From Proteobacteria bacterium UBA981 (lineage in GTDB: Bacteria > Pseudomonadota > Gammaproteobacteria > Ga0077536): DNA of 64,000 nucleotides. The notes under the pieces are model-generated. The model saw nothing but the letters and a program-made list of their open reading frames with translations. It made no database searches and was not told where the DNA came from. The stretch spans positions 678,004 to 742,003 of the forward strand of contig DBBP01000008.1 of assembly GCA_002292285.1 (NCBI GenBank), read 5' to 3'. This document shows, piece by piece, positions 46,188-54,690 of this stretch. Position 1 is the stretch's first letter. Every line of letters begins with the position of its first letter. Made by a program: the position numbers and the translations under genes.

Positions 46188-46637
46188 ATGTCCTGGGCGA
46201 AGAATACGCATACTTCCGAATCATTCCGTGACGCTGCCTGCGCTGCGGCTCTGATGATGAGCGTAGCGCTGCCGGCCACTGCCGAACCGTCCCCCAATGA
46301 AATCGCACTCCCGTATACGTCCGTCAGTCAGGCCTACCATGCACTTGGCAAGCGCGAACAGGCGACGCTCGCGCGCCACGCCGGCTGGACATTAATCTCG
46401 CTTGCGGGTGAAAAAGCGGGCCAGGATAGTGTGTGGTCCTTCGTACCTACCAGCCATGCGGCCTACCCGGCAGTGGTCATCGAGAATCGCATCGTGCGCG
46501 ACGGCGAGCCGGCGCTGATGACGCGCTTACTGTGTGAATCGACACGCGCTGCCTGCGACGCTCTGGTCGCAACGCTCGACAGCCAATTGCCGAGCCGAAC
46601 GCTCGACTCAGCGCCGGCTCAGTCGTCGCCTGACTAG
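46188..46637 (+). CDS. Small exported protein, unknown function
   Basis: 149 residues if started at ATG 46188; a longer frame from 46083 exists, but the shorter start places a signal sequence 'DAACAAALMMSVALPATA' near the N-terminus. The mature part has 'WTLISLAGEKAGQDSVWSFV' and two Cys in 'RLLCESTRAACDALVATL', which may pair. No family recognised. It precedes the acetyltransferase gene by 88 bases in the same direction. Confidence 0.5.
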   Translation: MSWAKNTHTSESFRDAACAAALMMSVALPATAEPSPNEIALPYTSVSQAYHALGKREQATLARHAGWTLISLAGEKAGQDSVWSFVPTSHAAYPAVVIENRIVRDGEPALMTRLLCESTRAACDALVATLDSQLPSRTLDSAPAQSSPD

Positions 46638-46725
46638 GCTCGCGAGCGCCTGAGTGGCATCGGTGTTGCGCCCATGGCATTGATTTAGAATTGTTTACCC
46701 GAGTCACCCCAGCAAGGAGTCCGAC

Positions 46726-47205
46726 ATGAACGACCCGTCGATTCGTCAAGCGAGTATGGCTGACCTCGAAGCACTCACGACACTGTTTGAAAGCTACCGC
46801 CATTTCTACGCGCAGCCGGCCGATCCGGAGCGCGCTCGCGAGTTTCTGCGCGCGCGCTTCGAACATGGCCAGTCGAACATCTTTATTGCTGAGGACGACG
46901 ATTTGGCGCTCGGGTTTGTGCAGCTCTATCCCGCCTTCTCGTCGGTGAGTCTGGCCCGCACATTTATTCTCAACGACCTGTTCGTACTTGAACTCGCGCG
47001 GCGGCGTGGCGTCGCCAGCCGATTACTCGATGCCGCTCTCGACTACGCAAGCGAATGCGGCGCGGTACGCGTCACGCTATCGACCGCCCTTGATAATCAC
47101 TCGGCACAGAAGCTGTATGAGTCGGAAGGTTGGCAGGTCGACGAACAATTTCGCGTTTACCATTTCGCCCTTGCAGCCAGACGCAGCGGTCGGGCGGCCG
47201 TTTAG
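46726..47205 (+). CDS. GNAT-family N-acetyltransferase
   Basis: 159 residues after a strong AAGGAG site. The acetyl-CoA-binding motif A appears as 'LNDLFVLELARRRGVASRLL' (RRxGxA loop). 'VRVTLSTALDNHSAQKLYES' and 'EGWQVDEQFRVYHFAL' complete the fold. It transfers acetyl to an amine of a small molecule or protein in the cytoplasm. Substrate unknown. Its 3' end overlaps the convergent gene by four bases. Confidence 0.9.
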   Translation: MNDPSIRQASMADLEALTTLFESYRHFYAQPADPERAREFLRARFEHGQSNIFIAEDDDLALGFVQLYPAFSSVSLARTFILNDLFVLELARRRGVASRLLDAALDYASECGAVRVTLSTALDNHSAQKLYESEGWQVDEQFRVYHFALAARRSGRAAV

Positions 47206-47594
47206 AGTTGCCGAACTGGCCCTCGCGGAAGGCGCTCGACAAGCTCGCGAAACAAAAGCAGCGCGCCGCTCGATAGCGCCGCGTCGCTATGGGCTGCGCA
47301 ATAAGCATCCATCCACTTGAACATTTTCGGTGCGTCTGTAATTGCCAACGCATCGACACGGTAGGCCGACACCAGGCCTGTCATGTATCCCGCCAGCCAC
47401 ATCTGTGGCGCGTCGGCTCTATCGCTGGCACCACGCCGTTCAGTCCAGGACTCACACCGCCAGTCACCGATGCTGGTGATCTCAGCCGCTGGTAGCGCGG
47501 CCCCACCAAGAAGTGCCAGTACGCCGAGCAAAGTAATGGCCACGCGCGACAGGCGCAGCGCTGGTGAAGATCTGGATTGAATAATTCGCATCAT
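47202..47594 (-). CDS. Small secreted protein (HdeA/Rap1a-like pattern)
   Basis: 130 residues. A signal peptide 'VAITLLGVLALLGGAALPAA' precedes a mature part with one Cys in 'IGDWRCESWTERR' and another in 'FKWMDAYCAAHSDAALSSGA', plus 'MWLAGYMTGLVSAYRVDAL'. This C...W-x-x-GY...WxDxYC layout recurs in small periplasmic proteins annotated near HdeA or Rap1a/Tai immunity families, and the two Cys probably form a disulfide. The role is unknown; no secretion-system effector is adjacent. Confidence 0.55.
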   Translation of the reverse strand: MMRIIQSRSSPALRLSRVAITLLGVLALLGGAALPAAEITSIGDWRCESWTERRGASDRADAPQMWLAGYMTGLVSAYRVDALAITDAPKMFKWMDAYCAAHSDAALSSGALLLFRELVERLPRGPVRQL

Positions 47595-47767
47595 TAACTT
47601 CCTACTGTAACCAGTAGCACGCGCGCTGTGCCCTAGCCGACGCGGCCAACAAGATTCTTCCCGACCACGCAGAACGAAATTGCTCGCTCTTCACGGTAGG
47701 TTCCAAACCGCACCCACTTCGGTTCGGCCCGAGATACTAATGCGTAATACGTTCCTGGACGGGTCGC

Positions 47768-48715
47768 TCAGCGCGCCTGCAAAAGCCAACAGCGGTGCTG
47801 CGGGCGGCGGCGAAAATCTTCGGTCATCGTCTGACGAGTCAGCTCGCTGATGCGCCATTGTTGTTCAAGTTCTGTGTCCATGCGGAAGCCGTGACGATTG
47901 TTAGAAAAATAAAGCATCCCACGAGGCGCCAGCAGCTTCATCGCGAGCTGTATCAATGTGGCATGGTCTCGTTGCACGTCGAAGCTTGCGCGCATGCGTT
48001 TGGAGTTCGAAAAACTGGGCGGATCGAGCACAATCAAGTCGAATTTGTCACCGCCCCCTTGCGCCGCCAGCAGCCATTCAGTGGCGTCCGCCGCGATCAT
48101 TTTGTGCCGCTTGCGATCATCGAATCCATTCAGCGTGAGATTGCGCCACGTCCAATCCTGATACGTTTTCGACAAATCGATGGTGACGGTCGATCGCGCA
48201 GCACCGCTGGCGGCATAGACTGTAAAGCTGCCAGTGTAGGCGAACAAATTGAGTACACGTTTGTCAGCGGCCGCCAGGCGCACGCGCTGACGGGTCTCGC
48301 GATGGTCTAGAAATAATCCGGTATCCAGATAGCGTCCGAGGTTCACCTCGAACAACAAGCCGCGCTCTGCGACGGTAAACGATTCGGCCGCGACGTCGAG
48401 CTTTTCGTATTGCGCGCTACCGCGTTGCCGGCGGCGGGTTTTAAGCGTGATGGCGGCCCGATCAGTATCAAGGGCGCTGGCGACCGCGCTCATATGTTCA
48501 GCGACGGTGGCGTCGTCGAGCGCGCGTTTACCCTCGAACAATTGCACATGCAGCCTGTCGCCATAGCGGTCTACGGCATAGGGAAACTCCGGAATGTCAC
48601 GGTCGTAAACTCGCCAGGCGGAGATATCCTCGCGGCGTGCCCAGCGCTCCAGATGGCGAGCGTTTTTGAGCAAGCGATTAGCGAATGCGGACGCTGCCAG
48701 TGGCCCATCGGTCAT
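47768..48715 (-). CDS. rlmK: 23S rRNA (guanine-N7) methyltransferase RlmK, stand-alone
   Basis: 315 residues matching the C-terminal (RlmK) half of E. coli RlmKL: 'FANRLLKNARHLERWARRED' at the N-terminus, 'YLDTGLFLDHRETR', the SAM loop 'VLNLFAYTGSFTVYAASGAA', and 'LIVLDPPSFSNSKRMRASFD' with 'MLYFSNNRHGFRMDTELEQQ'. RlmK makes m7G2069 in 23S rRNA. In E. coli it is fused to the THUMP-containing RlmL; here no RlmL part is attached. It follows the hydratase gene by 12 bases but the two roles are unrelated. Confidence 0.9.
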   Translation of the reverse strand: MTDGPLAASAFANRLLKNARHLERWARREDISAWRVYDRDIPEFPYAVDRYGDRLHVQLFEGKRALDDATVAEHMSAVASALDTDRAAITLKTRRRQRGSAQYEKLDVAAESFTVAERGLLFEVNLGRYLDTGLFLDHRETRQRVRLAAADKRVLNLFAYTGSFTVYAASGAARSTVTIDLSKTYQDWTWRNLTLNGFDDRKRHKMIAADATEWLLAAQGGGDKFDLIVLDPPSFSNSKRMRASFDVQRDHATLIQLAMKLLAPRGMLYFSNNRHGFRMDTELEQQWRISELTRQTMTEDFRRRPQHRCWLLQAR

Positions 48716-48727
48716 TGACGAGGTCGC

Positions 48728-49519
48728 TCAATCAACAACTTCAAGCACCACTTCGCCCAAGCCGTCGAGACTAAATACGCAGGTTTCAGGCTCGCTGGGA
48801 ACACGCGTCGGCACGATACTGCCCGTCGCAACGAGGTCGCCACGGCGTAGGCCGCGCTCGCCGCGAGCCAAATGATTGGCCAGCCACAGCAGCGCGTTAA
48901 ACGGATGTCCGAGCACGTCAGCTGCGTCGCCGCGATCAAGCTCCGTCCCGTTGCGGGATACGACGCCAACCAGGCTCGCAAGGTCCGGCCACTGCTCACG
49001 AAATTCTCCGAGCACCAGGCCCGCGTTCCAGGAATTATCTGCGACCAACGAGCTGATGTCGGTCACCGTATAGTCTGCCGCCCGGTCGTCGACCAATTCG
49101 AAAGCCGGACACACGGCTTCAACTGCGGCCGCGACGTCAGCCGACGTGTACGGCGCCGCAGCCGGCAACAAGTCCTGCCCTATCCGTACGACAATCTCGC
49201 ATTCGATGCCCAATTGCCCAAAGTCTGCGCGCGACACCTGGACGCCACTCGCGTGGACCCGGCCGCCAAACACCACACCGGCAATCGGGCTGTCGATGCC
49301 GAGCAAGGCCTGCATGCGCGGTGACGTTAGCCCGATCTTGTACCCGGCTACGGTTTCGCTGCGGTCTGTGAGCAACCGCTCAACCAACACCGCCTGAATT
49401 GCATAGGCGGTATCAATGCTATCGACTGTGTCATCACCAACAAACGGCGCGAACGATTGGCGCAGGCGGTGTTGCTCAAATAAGGCCTCGGCTCGGCTGG
49501 TAACTCGGTCCTGACTCAT
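48728..49519 (-). CDS. 2-keto-4-pentenoate hydratase-family protein (MhpD-like)
   Basis: 263 residues; the ATG at 49519 follows AGGATATCGTC. Fumarylacetoacetase-fold features include 'TVAGYKIGLTSPRMQALLGI', the metal-binding acids in 'QLGIECEIVVRIGQDLLPA' and 'CPAFELVDDRAADY', and 'HPFNALLWLANHLARGERGL' with 'GDLVATGSIVPTRVPSEPET'. It hydrates 2-hydroxypenta-2,4-dienoates made by meta-cleavage of aromatics, or is a related decarboxylase. No dioxygenase or aldolase partner is adjacent. Confidence 0.88.
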   Translation of the reverse strand: MSQDRVTSRAEALFEQHRLRQSFAPFVGDDTVDSIDTAYAIQAVLVERLLTDRSETVAGYKIGLTSPRMQALLGIDSPIAGVVFGGRVHASGVQVSRADFGQLGIECEIVVRIGQDLLPAAAPYTSADVAAAVEAVCPAFELVDDRAADYTVTDISSLVADNSWNAGLVLGEFREQWPDLASLVGVVSRNGTELDRGDAADVLGHPFNALLWLANHLARGERGLRRGDLVATGSIVPTRVPSEPETCVFSLDGLGEVVLEVVD

Positions 49520-49851
49520 GACGATATCCTGCTGTTGGTCGCAATCAGAGCGCTGCACTTCGCTATCCGTATCGCAAATGCATGCAGTCAGTGCGGGGCG
49601 CGCTCAAGGGGTTGAGGAAATTCTACGTCCTGCGAGGCGTTCTCGATAGCACCGACAACAATCGCTGCCCCGCGCTTTCAGCGCGATCAAGGCATTCTTT
49701 ACGGCGACCGCCTGTGCTGGAAACCGACGCCGCAATACGATTGGCGCGAGGCAGTGAATCGGCGATGATATCGGCCTCCAAACGGGCGTTCCGAGAACGC
49801 AATATCGAATCATGTCGGCGCGCGCAAGGCGCCGGCCCGCTGGTATGCACT
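49520..49851. other. Intergenic region upstream of the phosphotransferase gene
   Basis: 332 bases. An in-frame 5' extension of the next gene back to 49582 is open but reads as unlikely protein (Arg/Ser-rich), so I treat it as noncoding. Nothing else recognised. Confidence 0.4.
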
Positions 49852-50925
49852 ATGAACTCAGACGCTATGCGCATCGTCAAACCCACCGCCGTCACACCCG
49901 CCTGGATTAACGAGGCGCTCGAGCGCAAAGGCATTCGTGCCACGGTCAAAGATTTGACGATTGAAACCGTCGGCACTGGCCAACTGGGCGAAACCCGACG
50001 CTTTCACTTGCAGTACGCTGGAGCACGCCCCGACGACGCCCCTGCGACGCTGGTCGGAAAATTTCCATCTGACGACGAAACGGCTGCCAATAGCGGTAAA
50101 GAACTTGGTTTTTATCGCGCCGAGTTGATGTTTTATCGCGAACTCGCCCACCGCACCGAGATCAACACCGCCGAGGTCTACGTTGCTGAATTAAACGATA
50201 ACAATGATTTCGTGTTGCTACTGGAAGATCTTGCACCTGCTGTGCAGGGCGATCATATGCAGGGTTGTTCTGTCGAGCAGGCGCGCCTGGCACTTAACGA
50301 AGCAGCGTTGCTACATGCCCCGTTCTGGAACAATAAAGAGCTCGAACAGCAACCCTGGTTGTACATCCCGGATGGTGCCCAGGGTTTCTACACTACCGAG
50401 CTGCTCGAAAGCTCATGGCAGCACTATCGCAAAACTTACGGCGATAAGTCCGACCCGCAGGTCATCACGCTGTGCGATAAGTTCGTGCGCAATCACGCAG
50501 GCTGGAATACGCCGCGCTTAGTCAATCGTTGTTATTCCCACAACGATTTCCGTGTTGACAACATGCTTTTTGGTGGTGAACGCGTGGCGGTCGTCGATTG
50601 GCAGACGGCAAATTATCTTGGCAGCGGTATGGACGTCGCTTATTTCATCGGCAGTGCGTTTGATCGCGACACACGCCGCGCGGTCGAGCGCGATTTACTG
50701 CTGGAATATCACGCGGATTTGCTCGCGCGCGGGGTCACGAATTACAGCTTCGACGAACTCATGAACGACTATCGACACTACACCTTCGCGGTACTGGTGG
50801 TTGCCATCGCTGCGACGGTGATCGTCAAGCAAACAGAACGCGGCGACCATCTGTTCATGAAAATGGTCACCGATGGTGCCTATCAGGCGCTCGATAATGA
50901 CGCACTTGATGTGCTGGGGAACTGA
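49852..50925 (+). CDS. APH-like phosphotransferase family protein
   Basis: 357 residues from ATG 49852 (ATG 49867 is equally possible; no strong ribosome site). Kinase-like motifs include 'ATLVGKFPSDDETAANSGKE' (ATP-binding Lys), the catalytic loop 'CYSHNDFRVDNMLFGGE' (HxDxxxxN) and 'VAVVDWQTANYLGSGMDVAY' for the metal Asp. The layout resembles the ecdysteroid-kinase/aminoglycoside-phosphotransferase group seen in steroid and lipid catabolic clusters. It phosphorylates a small hydroxylated molecule. The VOC gene follows after 10 bases. Confidence 0.88.
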   Translation: MNSDAMRIVKPTAVTPAWINEALERKGIRATVKDLTIETVGTGQLGETRRFHLQYAGARPDDAPATLVGKFPSDDETAANSGKELGFYRAELMFYRELAHRTEINTAEVYVAELNDNNDFVLLLEDLAPAVQGDHMQGCSVEQARLALNEAALLHAPFWNNKELEQQPWLYIPDGAQGFYTTELLESSWQHYRKTYGDKSDPQVITLCDKFVRNHAGWNTPRLVNRCYSHNDFRVDNMLFGGERVAVVDWQTANYLGSGMDVAYFIGSAFDRDTRRAVERDLLLEYHADLLARGVTNYSFDELMNDYRHYTFAVLVVAIAATVIVKQTERGDHLFMKMVTDGAYQALDNDALDVLGN

Positions 50926-50935
50926 GGAGTAGCGC

Positions 50936-51619
50936 ATGCGCCTGGCCAAACAACATATTGATATCGGCTTGTTTACCAACGACATTACTGCGCAGCGCAG
51001 GTTCTGGAGTGACACAGTCGGACTGCGGCTGGATCACGAACTGGAGCTGGCGCCCGGCGTCATTCAGCATCGCTACGATGCCCACGATTCAGTCATTAAG
51101 GTCAATCACTTTCCCGATCCGTTCCCGCCGCAGCCTCGCTCAGGCTATACCGGCCTGACCATCGCACGCGCCGAACATCCTGAATGGGTGGGACAACATC
51201 CGGGCGGCGAAACGGTGCGTCTGGTACCGCCGGGGACTGATGGTGTGGTCGGCATTGGTGTCACAGTCTCGACCCCGCACCCTGACCGCATGATGGATTT
51301 CTACCTGAACGCAATGGAATTCGAGCAGGCCGGTCCACGTACCGCGCGCTGCGGCGACAGCCTGTTATTCGTCGTGGAAGGACCGGGGGGCAGTGACAGC
51401 GACGACTTTATGGGCCCTGATTTTCGCTACCTGACTGTGCAAATTTACGACGCAGACGAGAGCTGCGCACAAATCGTCAAGCGCGGCGGTCGGCTCGGGC
51501 AGGCGCCGAAGACACTCGGCGAAATCGCCCGCTATGGCTTCATTCTCGATCCGGACGGCAATTGGATAGAGGTGTCGGCGCGGGCTTCGCTGACCGGCAT
51601 CATTCCACCGCCTGACTAA
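50936..51619 (+). CDS. VOC (glyoxalase/dioxygenase-fold) protein, two modules
   Basis: 227 residues after GAGGAGT. Two beta-alpha-beta-beta-beta modules are visible: 'IDIGLFTNDITAQRRFWSDT' starts the first and 'VVGIGVTVSTPHPDRMMDFY' the second. The end 'YGFILDPDGNWIEVSARASL' carries the Glu metal ligand typical of the family. Possible activities are isomerase, lyase or ring-cleaving dioxygenase on a metal. It is co-transcribed with the phosphotransferase. Confidence 0.85.
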   Translation: MRLAKQHIDIGLFTNDITAQRRFWSDTVGLRLDHELELAPGVIQHRYDAHDSVIKVNHFPDPFPPQPRSGYTGLTIARAEHPEWVGQHPGGETVRLVPPGTDGVVGIGVTVSTPHPDRMMDFYLNAMEFEQAGPRTARCGDSLLFVVEGPGGSDSDDFMGPDFRYLTVQIYDADESCAQIVKRGGRLGQAPKTLGEIARYGFILDPDGNWIEVSARASLTGIIPPPD

Positions 51620-51633
51620 TCGCGCCGCTTGCT

Positions 51634-52953
51634 TCAGGCCACTGCGGATTGCTCCGCGGCACGCAAACGCACTGGCAATTGTGAATAACCCGATACGTGC
51701 GTGTTGGCGATGCGTGTTGCGCCACCGGCCAGCTCAAGACGCGGCAGAATCGGGATGAGTGCTTTGATCATTGACGTGAGTTCGGCACGGGCGAGATTAG
51801 TGCCGATACAAAAATGCGCGCCATACCCGAAGGTCAGATAATCATTCGGAGTGCGCTGAATATCGAAGCGATACGGATCTTCGAAATGCGCTTCATCCCG
51901 GTTCGCGGATGGATAGAACACGCACACGGTCTCGCCTTTTTTAATCAGCGTGCCGCTGAGATCAAAATCGCGCGTGGCGGTGCGCAGGAAACTGATGACG
52001 GGCGAGGTCCAACGCAGAATCTCATTCACCGCACCCGGCAATAAATCCGGCTGAGCGCACAACAGTTCGCATTGTTCGGGATGTTCCAGTAGCGCCGCAA
52101 GGCCGCCAGCGGTGGCATTGCGCGTAGTGTCGTTGCCAGCGCCGATGAGTAGAAATAAATAACCAATCAATTGCTGGTCGTTCATCGGCTCGCCCTGGAT
52201 TTCCGCGTCCACCATACGGTTGATGAATTCTGACGGACCGCCGCCTTCCACGCGATGCGCCTGCACCATGACCTCGAGGTAGGTGCGGAATTCGTTCATG
52301 CTGCGCTCGGCCGCTTGCGTCACACTTTCGCCCGGCAAAATGTGCTCGGGCGGCACTTCACCAATCATGGCTTCAGACCAGATCAAAATGCGCTTCCAGT
52401 CCTCGCCCGGCAACTCCATGATCTCGCCTACCGCGGCGAGCGGTAACTTTGCGGCAAATCCGTGCACGAAGTCGTAGGCTTGGCCCTGCGCGTGACCGGC
52501 TTCCAGCTCTGCGATGAATTCCTCGGCAAAGGTGCTCGACAGGTCGTCAAAGTGGGCCATCAGTCCGCGCATGCACCCTTGCGTGAAAGCCCAGCTTGAG
52601 GCTTTGCGCACGTGCCGGTGGCGCGGGTTGTCCATAAACACCATATCCGGTGGTTCCTGTGGATCCCAGCCACGCGATTTACCGAATTCATCCAGGCCAC
52701 CACGGAGCAATTCGGGTTCACCCTTCAGTGCCAGCCGCAAACGCGGCCCGCCGTTAATGAAGACCTCCGGGTTACCGGAAATCGTCATCACATCGTCGTA
52801 GCGGGTCACCGCCCAGAACGGTTCAACGTCGTCGCGCTCGTACCAGAAAACCGGCGCCTCGCGCCGTAACAAATCCCATTCCGCCCACGGAAAACCTTGC
52901 GTGGCATAACGTTGTGGACGATGGATATCGAGTGAATCGAGGCTGATAGACAT
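51634..52953 (-). CDS. Cytochrome P450
   Basis: 439 residues with all P450 landmarks: the I-helix oxygen motif 'LLIGAGNDTTRNATAGGL', ExxR in 'AVNEILRWTSPV', and the haem-binding loop 'LTFGYGAHFCIGTNLARAEL' with the Cys ligand. 'MDNPRHRHVRKASSWAFTQG' is the C-helix region. The sequence recalls the CYP125/CYP142-like group that hydroxylates steroid side chains, which suits the other catabolic genes, but the family number is a guess. A soluble class I enzyme needing ferredoxin; none is adjacent. Confidence 0.93.
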   Translation of the reverse strand: MSISLDSLDIHRPQRYATQGFPWAEWDLLRREAPVFWYERDDVEPFWAVTRYDDVMTISGNPEVFINGGPRLRLALKGEPELLRGGLDEFGKSRGWDPQEPPDMVFMDNPRHRHVRKASSWAFTQGCMRGLMAHFDDLSSTFAEEFIAELEAGHAQGQAYDFVHGFAAKLPLAAVGEIMELPGEDWKRILIWSEAMIGEVPPEHILPGESVTQAAERSMNEFRTYLEVMVQAHRVEGGGPSEFINRMVDAEIQGEPMNDQQLIGYLFLLIGAGNDTTRNATAGGLAALLEHPEQCELLCAQPDLLPGAVNEILRWTSPVISFLRTATRDFDLSGTLIKKGETVCVFYPSANRDEAHFEDPYRFDIQRTPNDYLTFGYGAHFCIGTNLARAELTSMIKALIPILPRLELAGGATRIANTHVSGYSQLPVRLRAAEQSAVA

Positions 52954-53094
52954 AACTCAGGTTCCGAAAAATAATCATCAATTCAAGGGCGCTGGCTTAG
53001 CCATTGGCACCACCGAACGGCGTCAATATGGCGTCGATCGCAACACGAACGCAAGCCTGACTGCCCCTCTGGTAGGCACATTGGACTAGCCAAT

Positions 53095-53127
53095 CAAAAA
53101 AAGGCCCTCACACGGAGGGCCTTTTTC
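53095..53127 (-). terminator. Rho-independent terminator
   Basis: AAAGGCCCTC-ACACG-GAGGGCCTTT forms a ten-pair stem flanked by A-run and T-run, so it can act in both directions. It lies about 20 bases past the stop of the minus-strand PEP-CTERM gene. Confidence 0.88.
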
Positions 53128-53146
53128 GAAGCTTGGCGTCGCTGCT

Positions 53147-53875
53147 TTAGCCAGCGAGTTGGCGACGTCGACGTCCACGTGCGAAAGCTAACAGCGCCAG
53201 GCCGGTCAGCCCGAGCGTCGCCGGTTCAGGTACCCGAGCTCCGCCTGGGATACTCGTAAACGTCAGGTTGAGATCCCAGTGACCGCTGAAGCCATCAGGA
53301 ATGAGCCAGGCCGAACCCCCAAAAGCAGATTGACTCTTGGCATTGGCACCCAGTCCCCACTGGAAGGCGTGCCCACCCGCATACGCGTCGATGTCGACAG
53401 TGTCCTGCAGAACATCGTCCAAATAGAACTTAATGTTGCCCGACACCGTGGTAAAAAAGTCGATGTCGTAATTGTTCAGGTTATCTAACAGACTCGGTAA
53501 AGAAGACCCGTCATTAGCAGCAAGGTAGGGCAAGCCACCTTCGAGCTTGTAAGGATTATGCGCTTCGGCAAAACCACCTAAATCCAGATCGACGATAGCG
53601 TGGACGTTACCGAGCACATTGTTGTCGACCCGCATATCGAGCGCTGCAGTGAGATTATTCTCATCAATCACGAACGTACTCTGAGTAGCGTCAACTGAGA
53701 AATAGGGGGTGCAACCACCCGCCTGCCCGGCCACAACAACAGACCCTGCAGTCCAGAGACCATGTCCCCCACACGAACCTGACGCGTCACTGACCGAGTA
53801 GCTCAAAGTCGCTGACGCCGTCGTCCCACCTAGCATCAGCAAACTAGCTGACAGTCCAAGTACCAAATTCCGCAT
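53147..53875 (-). CDS. PEP-CTERM sorting-signal exoprotein (second)
   Basis: 242 residues; GGGGAAGACGAT precedes the ATG. A signal peptide 'LVLGLSASLLMLGGTTASA' is followed by a beta-rich, Asn/Asp/Gly-rich body with two Cys (GSCGGHG and GGCTPYF). The C-terminal sorting signal is VPEPATLGLTGLALLAFARG with a basic tail (RRRRQ). It should be exported and processed by an exosortase encoded elsewhere. It has its own sigma-54 promoter and terminator, like the PEP-CTERM gene at 36797. Confidence 0.92.
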   Translation of the reverse strand: MRNLVLGLSASLLMLGGTTASATLSYSVSDASGSCGGHGLWTAGSVVVAGQAGGCTPYFSVDATQSTFVIDENNLTAALDMRVDNNVLGNVHAIVDLDLGGFAEAHNPYKLEGGLPYLAANDGSSLPSLLDNLNNYDIDFFTTVSGNIKFYLDDVLQDTVDIDAYAGGHAFQWGLGANAKSQSAFGGSAWLIPDGFSGHWDLNLTFTSIPGGARVPEPATLGLTGLALLAFARGRRRRQLAG

Positions 53876-53925
53876 ATCGTCTTCCCCGGATTCTTGTTAG
53901 CAAATCAAAACCTTGCAGTTGACAC

Positions 53926-53941
53926 AGCAATATTCGAGCCA
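53926..53941 (-). promoter_or_regulatory. Sigma-54 (-24/-12) promoter
   Basis: Read on the minus strand the site is TGGCTCGAATATTGCT, matching TGGCacg-N4-TTGCt with exact GG-to-GC spacing. It lies about 50 bases before the PEP-CTERM gene's ATG, the same position as the site before the other PEP-CTERM gene. Confidence 0.8.
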
Positions 53942-54690
53942 GTTAATTTTTATTCTTTTTTATCAACAAGTTAGGAATAAATACCGATTCCAGGAGCGTT
54001 TCGAGGCCTGAATTTGTAAAGATTACTTAACTTTCGCCGGCCTGAAACGCACGATTTTCTTAAGATTTTTACATTTGGACTGGTAACACCGAATGGCCGA
54101 ATCCTTCGCAATCGTGCGACCTGAGGAAACTCGCTTCAGGCCGCCGTGTCCCGGCCCGTCATGTCACTCAACGGACAAACGCTCGAGGGTCACAAACTTA
54201 TCTCGCTTATGCGCGCCACTCGTTCGCGCCCGAGCACGGAAACCGCCAATGAGCGCATCGACGAGCGAGATTTCTGCGAGCCTGGTTCTTCGTCCTATAA
54301 TCGCCGGCCGATAGCCCGGAACGGGACAAGTTTCGTGCAACTCATCCTTTCTGTCCGGCATGCAGATTTCTGACTGATAATTAGCCGCGTCGCGTCGTGC
54401 GTGTTGATCCGTACTGAGCAGCAAGTGACGACAGTTTTCCGCGAATGTGGGATTTCGCACAAGCGGTGCAGGCATTCCGCTCTAACGTGCCAGCCAATGC
54501 CATACAAGATATGTGCAGTAGTTTGTAGGCGACCTGCTAGCGCAGTCGTCTCGACCACGCTGAACCGGCAAGCCGAACTGTTGAACGATCTCACTCGACG
54601 CAATCGCTAACGCTCAATCAGGAAATAGCCGTTGAACGACGCCAGGACCATTGGACTGTGCGCCAACTCTTTAAGGCAGACTTTTATCTA
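53942..54690. other. Long intergenic region, AT-rich at its left end
   Basis: About 750 bases between divergent genes. The first ~140 bases are AT-rich and could hold an enhancer-type site for the sigma-54 promoter at 53926. The remainder has only short frames with no ribosome sites or protein character. No RNA gene recognised. Confidence 0.4.

Noticed and set aside
49582..49851. N-terminal extension of the phosphotransferase by 90 codons
   Set aside because: The extension is Arg/Ser-rich without family similarity or ribosome site.
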